DNA of 38,425 nt from an uncultured Lachnospiraceae bacterium (GCA_905234595.1 CAJOID010000006.1:5245-43669), one strand, 5' to 3'; counted from the stretch's first letter, positions 1 to 9,088 are shown. Notes: generated by a model from the sequence alone, not told the origin. Numbers and translations: made by a program.

Positions 1-146
1 AGAACATACCGGATCCCGAGCACATGCTCAAGGAAAATGATCCCCTGATATCTGAACCCGTCATAGAGGAAATAGATCATATACCCGGGGGCGGTCTTAA
101 AGCACAGGCGCCAGAGATACAGCTGGTTTTGGATCACTCTCTTCAT
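1..146 (-). CDS. ABC transporter half-transporter, N-terminal 48 residues (cut by window edge)
   Basis: Only the first 48 codons lie in the window, starting at the ATG on 146-144 and running off the left edge. The start overlaps the stop of the upstream ABC exporter gene as ATGA, which implies translational coupling. The visible protein begins MKRVIQNQLYLWRLCF, then a hydrophobic aromatic stretch. Its layout (short basic head, then a first membrane segment) resembles the start of the upstream exporter. Adjacent pairs of full-length exporter-type ABC genes usually make a heterodimer, so I infer this is the partner subunit. No ATPase motif is visible here, so the family call depends on context. 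Confidence 0.6.
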   Translation of the reverse strand, partial: MKRVIQNQLYLWRLCFKTAPGYMIYFLYDGFRYQGIIFLEHVLGIRYV

Positions 147-1999
147 GCAGGCTCACCTCCGTCCGACAGGGCCAGGTAGTTCTTAGCCTGCTTCGTATAC
201 ATATCTGCGTATAACCCGTGAGCATCCATCAGCATGCGGTGGTTTCCCTCTTCCGCCACGCATCCTCCGGACAGCAGATATACCCAGTCCGCATTCTGCA
301 CTGACGAGAGTCTGTGGGATATAAATACGAGTGTATTGTCGCTGCAGCACTCATATATGTTGTCAAACAGAGTCGCCTCGGCTATCGGATCCAGTGCACT
401 CGAAGGCTCATCGAATATCTTGAAGGGACAGTCCTGTACAAATGCCCTGGCTACCACTATCTTCTGATACTCTCCTCCCGACAGCACGGCTCCCGTATCA
501 TCAAACTCATGTGTCAGAGTGGTGTCCATCCCCTTAGGCAGAGACATGACTTTATCATATACTCCCGCCTTCTCAAGAGCATCGCGTACCCGACTTTCTT
601 TCTCATCCTCAGGTATCTGCTCTCCCATGATCACATTGTCGGTCACCGACATGGACAGCATGCGGTGATCCTGAAATGCAGTCGCAAAGAGCGCTCTGTA
701 TTTACGCAGGTCATACTCACGGATATTCCTGCCGTTTAGAAGTATCACTCCGTCTGTGGGATCATAGAATCTGAGCAACAGCTTGATCAGAGTCGTCTTA
801 CCGGCGCCGTTATGACCGACCAGAGCGTATGTCTTACCGCCGCGGAATTCCATGTTCAGATGAGACAGGACCTCTTTGTCCTTATATGAGAAAGATACAT
901 CACGAAACTCGATCGACTTTATCTCCCTGCCGGGATCAATGCCGGGGCTGTCCTCGGGGATCTTTTCCTTATAATCCAGAAAAGTACGCAGATATTCCAT
1001 GAAAAGGCCGTTCCTGAACAGATTCGTGAGCGACTCGGTGAAGCCGATGAGTATCCAGGTCGTAGATACCATCATACTCGTGATGACCGCGAGCTGCGCC
1101 AGACTCATGGTACCGCTGACCAGAGTTCTGTATGCACCGTATATCAGCAGGCCCTCGAAAATGAAAGTGAATGTGAACATGACATAGAGCCAGTGGAGTA
1201 CCATCGCTTTCTTTGTGTACTTGCGCGTAACATCGGCCAGCCCCGTGATAGCCTCACGGTACTGCTTCTTCATCAGTTTGAATACGTCGGTCAGGCGCAC
1301 TTCCTTCGCATATTCGGGCAGGTACATTACGCGGTTGATATAGGCTATGCGGCGGTTATGAGGTGCCATATCCTCATTACGCTGATAGTCCAGTCTGCTG
1401 ATAGCCCTGTTGAACACAAAGTTGCCTATCACGGGGAATATGATGAAAAGCACGGATATGCGGTCCACCTGGAACATGAAGACAAACGCACATACGCTGG
1501 CGATCGCACCGAACACGGCACCGAATACGACTTCAACTGTCTGAATGAGTCTCTCGTCGGCTTTCTCCATGGCCAGAGTGTATTTATCATAGAAATCGCT
1601 GTTCTCGAAGCATTCGAGTTCAACATTTCTCGACTTGCGGAACAGTTTCAGATACAGGCCTTTATTGACCAGCGCCTGTGTATAAAGATAGATACTGCCG
1701 TTTAAGAACCCGTTGTAGAGGGACATACCGCCGGATACCACGCCGACGATGATGACGAATATCATGATATGCCCGAAGCTGTCTCCGTTCTCCAGAGAGT
1801 TGATCACATAGCGCATAAAGAAAGCGCTGTAGAACAGCCACTCGAAATAGCCGAGGAACCTGCTCACAGCCTTATGTACCACTAAAGAAGGACATATATT
1901 AAAAAGCAGTCCGCACGCGTAGATATTATTCTTAAGTGCCCTGCTTTTTCTGATCCTGTCTTTATTATCTTTTGTCTTATCTATATTGGGATTATTCAC
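143..1999 (-). CDS. ABC exporter, fused membrane and ATPase domains
   Basis: This 618-residue protein has the exporter layout: about six membrane helices in residues 50-345, then an ABC ATPase in 360-600. Walker A is GHNGAGKT (395-402), the signature is LSGGE (506-510), Walker B is FKIFDE (526-531) and the H-loop is SHR (H562). All catalytic motifs look intact. Such half-transporters work as dimers in the cytoplasmic membrane and export peptides, lipids or drugs; the substrate cannot be read here. The start is a GTG at 1999-1997 with no good Shine-Dalgarno sequence, and it overlaps the end of the upstream MFS gene by 8 bases, so translation is probably coupled. Its own stop overlaps the next ABC gene, the likely partner. 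No bacteriocin precursor or maturation gene is adjacent, so a peptide-export role is unsupported. Confidence 0.9.
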   Translation of the reverse strand: MNNPNIDKTKDNKDRIRKSRALKNNIYACGLLFNICPSLVVHKAVSRFLGYFEWLFYSAFFMRYVINSLENGDSFGHIMIFVIIVGVVSGGMSLYNGFLNGSIYLYTQALVNKGLYLKLFRKSRNVELECFENSDFYDKYTLAMEKADERLIQTVEVVFGAVFGAIASVCAFVFMFQVDRISVLFIIFPVIGNFVFNRAISRLDYQRNEDMAPHNRRIAYINRVMYLPEYAKEVRLTDVFKLMKKQYREAITGLADVTRKYTKKAMVLHWLYVMFTFTFIFEGLLIYGAYRTLVSGTMSLAQLAVITSMMVSTTWILIGFTESLTNLFRNGLFMEYLRTFLDYKEKIPEDSPGIDPGREIKSIEFRDVSFSYKDKEVLSHLNMEFRGGKTYALVGHNGAGKTTLIKLLLRFYDPTDGVILLNGRNIREYDLRKYRALFATAFQDHRMLSMSVTDNVIMGEQIPEDEKESRVRDALEKAGVYDKVMSLPKGMDTTLTHEFDDTGAVLSGGEYQKIVVARAFVQDCPFKIFDEPSSALDPIAEATLFDNIYECCSDNTLVFISHRLSSVQNADWVYLLSGGCVAEEGNHRMLMDAHGLYADMYTKQAKNYLALSDGGEPA

Positions 2000-3215
2000 C
2001 GGTGTAATGCTCTGACTGCGATGAAGCAGCCTGTGTTCTGTGCGGCATCCTGTTCATTGCTATATATCCTAACACGACTCCGACAAAACACACAACACTT
2101 CCGGTTATGAGCATTACTACGATCCCGAGGTGGTCAAGTATAACTCCGCTGACCAGATTGGAGAACACCCCGCCCAGAGTGATCGCACTCGTGATGAATG
2201 CCTGCCCCTTGACCTGGTCAAGCTCGTCCATAGTCCGGCTCACATAATAGGCACCTGCCGGAATGAAAACGGCATAAGCGAAAAGCTGGAAACACTGGCT
2301 TAGATAAAACATCGGCATTCCATGCGCAAATACAAGAATAAGTATCTTGATGAAAAAGGCGATACCCGAAATGATAAGAAGTTTCTGATCCGAGATCTTC
2401 TTTAAGACTATACCGATCAGGGCCATAACCGGCAGTTCCAGGATAGCCTGCAGGAAATTCGCATATCCAAGCTCGGTCTCCGCTCCTCCCAGGCTGCGTA
2501 TGATCTGGATCATGAAATCATTGATCATATTATGGGCGAAGAAAAAGCAGACCGTCGCGACCATAAACATGGTATATGCCGGATACATCCTGGCGAACTC
2601 GAGCGGATTGTTATGCGCCGTATGCGTATCTGAAGTACGCTCTTCCACGGGTGCATCTGCTGTGGCACCTTCAGGCTTAATGAACGTGATGATCAGGACC
2701 AGTGATACTGTCATCACTACGATCGTGACAACCGGGAGCAGCATCACACCGTGCTTCTCCACAGCGCCGCCTATGAAGGCACTCGTCACTGCAAATCCGG
2801 CGGATCCCAGTCCTCTCGCCAGCCCGTAGAATATATTGCATCCGGCCTTCTGATACTCGAAACACAGGGCTGTCATGACGGGCTGATATGCGAACTGGAT
2901 CATATATATGACTGCATATACTACAAAGATGATAAGCTTATTGTTCTGAACGAACATAAGAATGACCGAACCGATCAGGATGACCAGAACGGAAATCATG
3001 ATAAAACGCCGGTTTGTAAGCGGTCCGGGCTTGTCGATAATGCCTGCGATGACAGGCTGTGCCACGGCAGAGATCACATTTGCGATGGCAAGCAGTATCC
3101 CTATCTCCGTATTACTGAAACCGTGCGCGAGCAGATATACTGCCGCGCACGCATGTACAGTACAGAATGCCGCGAAATAGGCTATGTTAAGTAAAGCATA
3201 TTGTACAGTCTTCAT
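1992..3215 (-). CDS. MFS transporter, LacY/nucleoside-symporter-like
   Basis: This 407-residue hydrophobic protein has about twelve predicted membrane helices, the standard MFS size. The N-terminus (HACAAVYLLAHGFSNTEIG, followed by a charged loop after helix 2) is typical of the MFS_1_like group, which includes LacY-type sugar and nucleoside proton symporters. A charged loop (EERTSDTHTAHNNP, about residue 190) separates the two six-helix halves. It starts 6 bases after the stop of the aldo/keto reductase gene and overlaps the ABC exporter gene, so it is mid-operon. With a glycosidase-like protein and a reductase just upstream, uptake of a sugar or glycoside is a reasonable guess, but the sequence does not show the substrate. 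Confidence 0.85.
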   Translation of the reverse strand: MKTVQYALLNIAYFAAFCTVHACAAVYLLAHGFSNTEIGILLAIANVISAVAQPVIAGIIDKPGPLTNRRFIMISVLVILIGSVILMFVQNNKLIIFVVYAVIYMIQFAYQPVMTALCFEYQKAGCNIFYGLARGLGSAGFAVTSAFIGGAVEKHGVMLLPVVTIVVMTVSLVLIITFIKPEGATADAPVEERTSDTHTAHNNPLEFARMYPAYTMFMVATVCFFFAHNMINDFMIQIIRSLGGAETELGYANFLQAILELPVMALIGIVLKKISDQKLLIISGIAFFIKILILVFAHGMPMFYLSQCFQLFAYAVFIPAGAYYVSRTMDELDQVKGQAFITSAITLGGVFSNLVSGVILDHLGIVVMLITGSVVCFVGVVLGYIAMNRMPHRTQAASSQSEHYTGE

Positions 3216-3221
3216 TCAGTA

Positions 3222-4343
3222 TCAGTTATCCAGTATCTCAGAGGCTTCTTTCATCAGGTCTATGATCGGCAGATGCTGAGGACATACCCTCTCACACTGA
3301 CCGCAGGCGATACATGCAGATGCTCTGCCGCTGCGCTGTACGAGACCGTTGTAGAAGTTCTTACTTCTCCAGTCGTCGGGATAACGCCTGAGAGTGTTGA
3401 TCGTACGGAATACGTCGGGAATGCTGATCTTCATCGGACATCCGTCACAGCAGTACCTGCACGCCGTACATCCTATCTGAGGCATGCTCAGTATCTCTTC
3501 GGTCACCTCGTTCACAAGTGCAAACTCACTGTCGCTGATCGGTTCGAAATCCTTAAATGTAGCAATGTTATCATCCATCTGCTCTTCATTGGACATACCC
3601 GAGAGTATCGTCATCACACCGGGCTGTGAGCCGACGAACCTGAGTGCCCAGGATGCTACCGATGCATCGGGTCTGGCAGCCTTGAACTTCGCTTCGATCT
3701 CGGGTGCCATATTCGCGAGCATACCGCCTCGTACAGGCTCCATCACGATGATCGGGATATTTCTCTCATGAAGTATCTCATATAATCTCTGCGATCTGAC
3801 AACCGGATTGGTACGATCCAGATAGTTATACTGTATCTGAACGAACTCCACTTCGGGATGTGCATCCACTATCTCCTCGAGGAGCTCGGGACTGCCGTGG
3901 AAAGAGAATCCGAAATGCCTGATCTTACCGGCTTCCTTCATCTTCACTCCCCACGAGAAGCAGTCATACTTAACATATGTATCGTAATTGGATCCATCCT
4001 CTATGGAATGAAGCAGATAGAAATCAAAATAATCAACGCCGGCACGCTCCAGCTGCTCGTTGAACAGTCTGTCCACATCCTCGGGCTTGTGTATCTCCCA
4101 TGCGGGAAGCTTGGTCGCTATCATGAAGCTGTCACGCGGATATCGCTTAACGAGTGCCTCTCTGGCTGCGACCTCCGACCTGCCGCCGTGATAGACGTAG
4201 GCGGTATCGAAGTAATTCATCCCGGCAGCCATATACTTATCAACCATACGGCATACATGCTCGTGATCGATCACACCGTCCTTTTCGGGCAGTCTCATCA
4301 GGCCGAATCCGAGTTTAGGCATTTTAGTCAGATCAATACTCAT
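3222..4343 (-). CDS. Aldo/keto reductase with C-terminal 4Fe-4S ferredoxin-like domain
   Basis: Residues 1-280 form an aldo/keto reductase barrel with the full catalytic tetrad: D46 and Y51 (FDTAYVYHGG), K78 (ATKLP) and H112 (LLHS). The C-terminal 84 residues carry two cysteine clusters: C292, C295, C298/C299 and C302 (CTACRYCCDGC), and C344, C347, C350 and C354 (CIACGQCERVCP). These are suited to two 4Fe-4S clusters. Fusions of this kind, about 370-390 residues long, are a recognised family common in anaerobes; their electron partner and substrate are mostly unknown. The protein should be cytoplasmic. The ATG at 4343 is preceded by AAAGGGGA. The MFS gene starts 6 bases after its stop and the glycosidase-like gene lies just upstream, suggesting a role in sugar or aldehyde metabolism. 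Confidence 0.9.
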   Translation of the reverse strand: MSIDLTKMPKLGFGLMRLPEKDGVIDHEHVCRMVDKYMAAGMNYFDTAYVYHGGRSEVAAREALVKRYPRDSFMIATKLPAWEIHKPEDVDRLFNEQLERAGVDYFDFYLLHSIEDGSNYDTYVKYDCFSWGVKMKEAGKIRHFGFSFHGSPELLEEIVDAHPEVEFVQIQYNYLDRTNPVVRSQRLYEILHERNIPIIVMEPVRGGMLANMAPEIEAKFKAARPDASVASWALRFVGSQPGVMTILSGMSNEEQMDDNIATFKDFEPISDSEFALVNEVTEEILSMPQIGCTACRYCCDGCPMKISIPDVFRTINTLRRYPDDWRSKNFYNGLVQRSGRASACIACGQCERVCPQHLPIIDLMKEASEILDN

Positions 4344-4371
4344 AAATCACAATCCCCTTTCTCATACTATA

Positions 4372-6102
4372 TCAAATCCATGTAAACTTACCGAACACTC
4401 CCGGTTCGAGCACAACATCCGCTACATATTCTTCACGTTCTTCAAAGTCTTCTCTGACTGTGATCTTATTTGCAGGGAATTCCCATCCGTTATCAACACA
4501 CTTAAGTGCTTTCACCGGGCGGCTCGTATGTATCCTGACGCGATCTGTGTGCAGATCCGCCTTCACATAACGGTACAGTATCATGCCGTTCTCATAAGTG
4601 AACATTGAGAAATCTCTGCCCGTGGCATAGAGATCATCAGAAAGAGTCCTGCGGAGCACATCCATCGTGCTCTTCGGCATCCTGTATATATCCGCATCGT
4701 TATCCGGTACTGCCCATATATACATACGGCCTTTTCCATAGGTATTTCTCAGGAAAAGCGATGCATGCAGGTCTCCGTTACCGCCGTTTAAGAGTGACCA
4801 GCCGTCATTGTTGCCGTGTACGAGTTCCGGGAAAAGGATCGGCTTACGATGCTCTATATATCCGGCAGGGTCACCCGTGATATGATATCTGGTCACGGCA
4901 TATCTCCTGCCTGTCAGATGAGCCTGGGTAAGGCCTGCGTCATACAGCCACTCCTGGGCTTCACGCATGAATCCGGACGTGATCACGGCTTCTCCGCCGT
5001 TATATACGTAATCCTTAAGCTTATCTATGATATCGGGGTCTGCCAGTGCCGATTCGGTCAGCAGTATCTTCGGAGCATCCGCCGGGAATTCGCTGACCGG
5101 CTCTATAGGTATGCCGAGCATGCCGAGACGCATCTCCAGATGGTTCTCTCCTGAGGAAGCATACGGGATGTATACGGGTACTCCCTCCGCTTCTCCTATC
5201 CCATCCATCATATCATCTATACGCTCCAGCTGCATACTCAGAGCGCATACAAATCTGTTGCCGACCAGATCGCTCCACTGGAAATGCATGAGCTCATGTG
5301 CCTGTGCAAATGCAGTCAGATATGCCTGCTCGAGATACCTCTCTGTAGACCAGCATTGATAAGGATCGAACCATCCGCCGCCGCATCTGCCGGGCCATGC
5401 ATTCTGCATATATCTGGCCAGAGAATAGCTTAAATACTCCGGAAGATGCTGGTCTGTGTATGCGGGACTGCGAGTCTCAGTACCTATATATGTGGCATCG
5501 AATATCTCATCCTGAACTTCGGGCACATAGCCCGCGAAATGATACGATTCGCGCCAGTTCGGATATTTGATGACCATTTTCACTTTGGGATTAACGGCTT
5601 TGGCCGGACCTGTGATCAGATTCGCGGATACATCCTTCATCAGATCCCTGCGGAATGTCACCCAATCTCTGTCACCCTTCTCACGGATACAGCGCTCACA
5701 GGTGCAGTTGGTGAAATAAAAGTCATCGAGGATGATCTCATCAAAGAAACGTGCCGTATATTCGGATATCTCCTTTATCCTGTTCCTCATGGCGGGATCG
5801 GTATAGCAGAAAGTGTCAAACAGCCTTCTCTTACCGCCCTCGGCACCCTCGAAATCACCGATGGTGGTCGTGATACCGCCTGAAACTTCCACTCCTTTGG
5901 ACTCAAGGAAATCCTTCGCCATCTTAAGCTGCGCTTCTTCCACATCACAGTTTCCGCGATGAGTCTCCAGATAGACTTTATCCAAGCCTATGTATTTCTC
6001 CAGAAAAGCATGATCCTTTTCGATGCTCTCCGGAGTAAAAGCCGCCGCCACCTGCGCAGGTATATATACGACAGTCTTGAAATTCCTATAATGTCCGCTC
6101 AT
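4372..6102 (-). CDS. Glycoside-hydrolase-like protein of unrecognised family
   Basis: I cannot name this 576-residue protein. No signal peptide is visible, so it should be cytoplasmic. The first 330 residues read like a TIM-barrel glycosidase: alternating hydrophobic strands, an acidic strand end EIILDDFYF (D126/D127) directly followed by a compact cysteine group TNCTCERC (C133, C135, C138), then KMVIKYPNW and YIGTETRSP, where E is a candidate second acid. Residues 345-385 (PKILLTESA then YNGGEAVITSGF) resemble the glutamine-amidotransferase-like domain seen behind the barrel in GH42-type enzymes. The C-terminus looks like a small beta domain. A good SD (GGAGAT) lies 5 bases before the ATG. 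The reductase and MFS genes follow, so a small carbohydrate-handling cassette is plausible. The glycosidase assignment is inference from pattern, not a recognised match. Confidence 0.6.
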   Translation of the reverse strand: MSGHYRNFKTVVYIPAQVAAAFTPESIEKDHAFLEKYIGLDKVYLETHRGNCDVEEAQLKMAKDFLESKGVEVSGGITTTIGDFEGAEGGKRRLFDTFCYTDPAMRNRIKEISEYTARFFDEIILDDFYFTNCTCERCIREKGDRDWVTFRRDLMKDVSANLITGPAKAVNPKVKMVIKYPNWRESYHFAGYVPEVQDEIFDATYIGTETRSPAYTDQHLPEYLSYSLARYMQNAWPGRCGGGWFDPYQCWSTERYLEQAYLTAFAQAHELMHFQWSDLVGNRFVCALSMQLERIDDMMDGIGEAEGVPVYIPYASSGENHLEMRLGMLGIPIEPVSEFPADAPKILLTESALADPDIIDKLKDYVYNGGEAVITSGFMREAQEWLYDAGLTQAHLTGRRYAVTRYHITGDPAGYIEHRKPILFPELVHGNNDGWSLLNGGNGDLHASLFLRNTYGKGRMYIWAVPDNDADIYRMPKSTMDVLRRTLSDDLYATGRDFSMFTYENGMILYRYVKADLHTDRVRIHTSRPVKALKCVDNGWEFPANKITVREDFEEREEYVADVVLEPGVFGKFTWI

Positions 6103-6205
6103 AAACTATCTCCTCTCTCTGTATATGATTCTTCACTTCGGAATGACGACTATCCTCAAGGAAAGGACCACAATAAGGGTAAGCAGCAGATATACGAAAG
6201 TATGA

Positions 6206-7441
6206 CTATCTCGCCGCTCGAACAACAGCATCGATACTCCCGGCAAATTCCCTCCAGGTAAAACTGCTTTGTGCCTTGAGCCTGCCCATATCGGCTATAT
6301 GCTGCGCAAGCTCCGGATCATGCATGATACGCATGGCGGCATCTGTGATACTATCCGTGTTACCGAGTTCATATGGAGCATAATCTTCCCACGGTGTAAT
6401 GACTTCATCCAGATATGCCGAGGTATCCGTAAGCGACACACAGCCTGCCAGCATTGATGAGAATATTCGGTCATGGGCTCCGTCCTTGAAGTGCGGCATG
6501 ACATTCAATGAGATGACAGCCTCATCAAGAGCCCTGACGCAATCGGCACTCGTCATCATCCTGCCGGAATGGATCAGATTCTCCGGATGTCTGCAGTCAA
6601 GCTTATCCCAGTCCTTACCGATACAATGTACCTGTATGCCGGCATCTGCCAGTGCTCTGACCTGTTTGGCCCTGAAATATGACCTCACATACAGATCCAC
6701 GAATATACAGTGATGCATGGCCTCAGGGAAGGCTCTGTCAGGTTCATCGGGGAAGGCTTCTTTAAGACGCTCATACAGAGTATCTTCCAGGACCAGTGAC
6801 GGACTTTTTATCATCTGATCGCATATATCATACAGAAATTCCTGATATTCACGGTCAGCGTTCTCTATCGCTCCCCTGATACCTTCGGGAGTGACATAGT
6901 TCGCTATAAAGACCAGATTCCTTTCTCGTTTGGAGAGTTCCGGTCCTGATGAGGTCGATCTGACAAACTGCCCCCTGTAAATCCCGGGGCCCGCTGTCGT
7001 CTCATCTATCAGTTCATTTCCGCACAGAGGCCAGAAATATACATTCTCTATCTCCGGATGCCATCTCCTCACATAGGAGACATGGTTCCTGTCGATGCAT
7101 GCAATGCTCAGATTCTTAAAGCGGCGGTTCAAAAGCGGAAAATAATAGATAGGCGAGTCGACCATTATATTGATGATGTCGATACCATACTCTTCCCATA
7201 TTGCCGGTCCGGCACCACCGAACTGTCCCTCACCTGTAAGTCCGATGAAATTAAATGTCACAAGTACACTGTCTGATTTATCCGGCAGTACCTCAAATGC
7301 GGTAATACTGTCAGCGGGATGAAGTACATCCCATATAAAGACCTCCCTGCCCATATCATGCAGGTATACGGCCAGTTCCTTTGAGAAGTACCCCAGGGTT
7401 TCGACATCTCCGATTATGAGTATTATCCTTTTCTTCCTCAT
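6206..7441 (-). CDS. CgeB-like glycosyltransferase
   Basis: This 411-residue protein has no membrane helix or signal peptide. The N-terminus (KRIILIIGDVETLGYFSK) starts a Rossmann-like half, and the last 110 residues carry the pattern of the Glyco_trans_1_2/CgeB-type domain: DRIFSSMLAGCVSLTD, then a conserved-looking PWEDYAPYELGN and a closing helical segment with SFTWREFAGSID. Family members transfer sugars to spore coat, flagellin or other envelope acceptors; the acceptor here is unknown. The ATG lies one base after the stop of the sortase gene, so the two are co-translated. That pairing suggests a cell-surface job, perhaps modifying an envelope protein or polymer, but this is inference. 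Glycosyltransferase fold confidence is good; specificity is unknown. Confidence 0.75.
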   Translation of the reverse strand: MRKKRIILIIGDVETLGYFSKELAVYLHDMGREVFIWDVLHPADSITAFEVLPDKSDSVLVTFNFIGLTGEGQFGGAGPAIWEEYGIDIINIMVDSPIYYFPLLNRRFKNLSIACIDRNHVSYVRRWHPEIENVYFWPLCGNELIDETTAGPGIYRGQFVRSTSSGPELSKRERNLVFIANYVTPEGIRGAIENADREYQEFLYDICDQMIKSPSLVLEDTLYERLKEAFPDEPDRAFPEAMHHCIFVDLYVRSYFRAKQVRALADAGIQVHCIGKDWDKLDCRHPENLIHSGRMMTSADCVRALDEAVISLNVMPHFKDGAHDRIFSSMLAGCVSLTDTSAYLDEVITPWEDYAPYELGNTDSITDAAMRIMHDPELAQHIADMGRLKAQSSFTWREFAGSIDAVVRAAR

Positions 7442-7442
7442 A

Positions 7443-8396
7443 TCATTGTGTCCTCACGCCCACTACGGCAAATCTGCCGTCCTCAACCTGGTAAGCACAT
7501 GTAGACAGGACGATATACTCATCTCCCCACCCGGACTCCACATCACGGATATAGAGCGCCATATTGTCGATGTTTTCACGCCAGTGATCATACTCTTCTT
7601 CAGTGTCGAGCTGATTATACGTGTAATACTTGAAGTCATCGCTGTCCTCGGGATATATCTGCGAGTAGAATGCACATATGACCTCATAGGTCCTGTGCTC
7701 ATATATACTGTCATACTGGATGATGCTGTGCCTGTCGGCGTATGACTCATCGGCATATTTAAGAAGAGAACCGAACATGGTGCCGTTACGCATATTATGG
7801 CCGTGTACAAGCTGTATCGTGGTGGGCTCATAGCCTTCCAGATATCCTCCGGCTTCGGTCCCGATACCGATCTCCGAATCCGCATCCAGGATTATACATC
7901 CGGGTTCGGATTCGTGTCCGTCTATATCCCGGTGCAGATAGTATTCATAGTCTGCGAGCGTCTGAAGTACTGGAGCATCGATCACGGTCCCGTCGATGTA
8001 TATGTACCCGATGGTCGCGTTATTATAGTCGTACAGTTCTCTGTATTCGGGCAGAATGGAATCCTCATACGCAGGTGTGACTTTTTTACGTTCGGCATCC
8101 CTCAGAGCGTCCTGTTCTTCCAGGGTGAGTGCCTCGTATTCCTCAAAGGTAAGACCGCCGATATACTCCTCTCTGTCCGGATCCGCAGGCGATTCTTCAG
8201 CATCGTCTGCGTCTGCGTCAGTACCGTCATCTGTTGATATGGTGTCCGGAGGAGATGCGGCGGAAGTATCCTCATAGTCTTCCTCCACAAAAGCATCCAG
8301 CTGCGCCTGCGTAAAGCCGTCTTCGGAGACGTCTCCGCATCCGGCCAGCATCATTGTCGTTGCTATGATAAAAAGGGATTGAATGGATCTGTTCAT
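7443..8396 (-). CDS. Class B sortase with lipoprotein signal peptide
   Basis: The C-terminal 180 residues are a class B sortase: LVHGHNMRNGTMFG carries the catalytic His (H200), VLSTCAY the catalytic Cys (C300), and DGRFAV the likely Arg (R308). Sortases are membrane-anchored transpeptidases that fix surface proteins to peptidoglycan or build pili. The N-terminus is unusual: MNRSIQSLFIIATTMMLAGC is a lipoprotein signal with lipobox LAGC (Cys20), followed by about 90 very acidic, Asp/Glu/Ser-rich residues before the enzyme domain. I chose the ATG at 8396, which gives 317 residues and a standard 20-residue signal. An ATG at 8408 would add MESH and is equally possible; starts further upstream overlap nadD. 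It follows nadD closely and precedes a glycosyltransferase. No protein with an obvious sorting signal is encoded in the window. Confidence 0.88.
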   Translation of the reverse strand: MNRSIQSLFIIATTMMLAGCGDVSEDGFTQAQLDAFVEEDYEDTSAASPPDTISTDDGTDADADDAEESPADPDREEYIGGLTFEEYEALTLEEQDALRDAERKKVTPAYEDSILPEYRELYDYNNATIGYIYIDGTVIDAPVLQTLADYEYYLHRDIDGHESEPGCIILDADSEIGIGTEAGGYLEGYEPTTIQLVHGHNMRNGTMFGSLLKYADESYADRHSIIQYDSIYEHRTYEVICAFYSQIYPEDSDDFKYYTYNQLDTEEEYDHWRENIDNMALYIRDVESGWGDEYIVLSTCAYQVEDGRFAVVGVRTQ

Positions 8397-8415
8397 ATGT
8401 GATTCCATATAACAC

Positions 8416-9078
8416 TCATTTAAGATACAGAGAATGAGACCTGATATATTCCCCAACCTTCACAGGTACCAGACCGTCTACGGCCTCATTCCGCGAAACC
8501 AGATCTCTGATCCGGGTAGAAGATATTGCGGGAATATGCCCGTGCATGATCTCACAACGGGCTTCCGGGAAGATCTCCTTAAGTTTATCAGACGCTCCGC
8601 TGACGGGCTCTTCGGCGTCCGTATCATGGCTGCCGTCATCGTCTGCCTCCCGTCCGAATACGGCAAGCGTGGACATGCGCAGCACTTCAGCGGGCTTCAT
8701 CCAGGTGCCTATGCCCGTGAAGACATCAGCTCCGCATATAAAGAAAAGCTCGCTGTCCGGATACTCGTGCTTAAGCCTGCCCAGTGTCTGATATGTATAA
8801 GTGGGATTATCCTGATCCGATTCCAGGAGACTCAGTTCCATATCGAGCCCGTGCAGATCTCCCGGACCGGCACCCGTCCCGGTGATATCCTCCAGGGCGA
8901 TCCTCACCATATCACATCTCATATCGTAAGGGGTGATGCGTCCTTTGAAATAAGGCCTGCCGGCAGGTATGATCAGAAGTTTATCCAGATCAAGCTCCCT
9001 ATACGCGGCTTTCGCCATGGCCAGATGTCCGTTATGTATGGGATCAAACGTCCCGCCCAGGATACCTATGCGCTTCAT
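8416..9078 (-). CDS. nadD: Nicotinate-nucleotide adenylyltransferase NadD
   Basis: NadD joins ATP to nicotinate mononucleotide to form deamido-NAD in the shared last part of NAD synthesis. The signature GGTFDPIHNGHL (residues 8-19, with the HxGH-type nucleotidyl transfer motif) and ISSTRIR (185-191) are both present, and the 220-residue length fits a slightly long member. The extra length is an acidic insertion, DDDGSHDTDAEE, around residue 145. I start at the ATG on 9078 because MKRIGILGG matches the family start and AGGTGAGA lies about 10 bases upstream; longer in-frame starts overlap the response regulator. The gene sits between a response regulator and a sortase. The usual partners (obgE, yqeK, rsfS) are not seen here. 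Confidence 0.93.
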   Translation of the reverse strand: MKRIGILGGTFDPIHNGHLAMAKAAYRELDLDKLLIIPAGRPYFKGRITPYDMRCDMVRIALEDITGTGAGPGDLHGLDMELSLLESDQDNPTYTYQTLGRLKHEYPDSELFFICGADVFTGIGTWMKPAEVLRMSTLAVFGREADDDGSHDTDAEEPVSGASDKLKEIFPEARCEIMHGHIPAISSTRIRDLVSRNEAVDGLVPVKVGEYIRSHSLYLK

Positions 9079-9088
9079 ACGGCAGATC

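Noticed and set aside
1-3215. Bacteriocin or lantibiotic export locus
   Set aside because: The ABC pair and MFS gene have no precursor peptide, modification enzyme or immunity gene beside them, and the exporter lacks a peptidase domain at its N-terminus.
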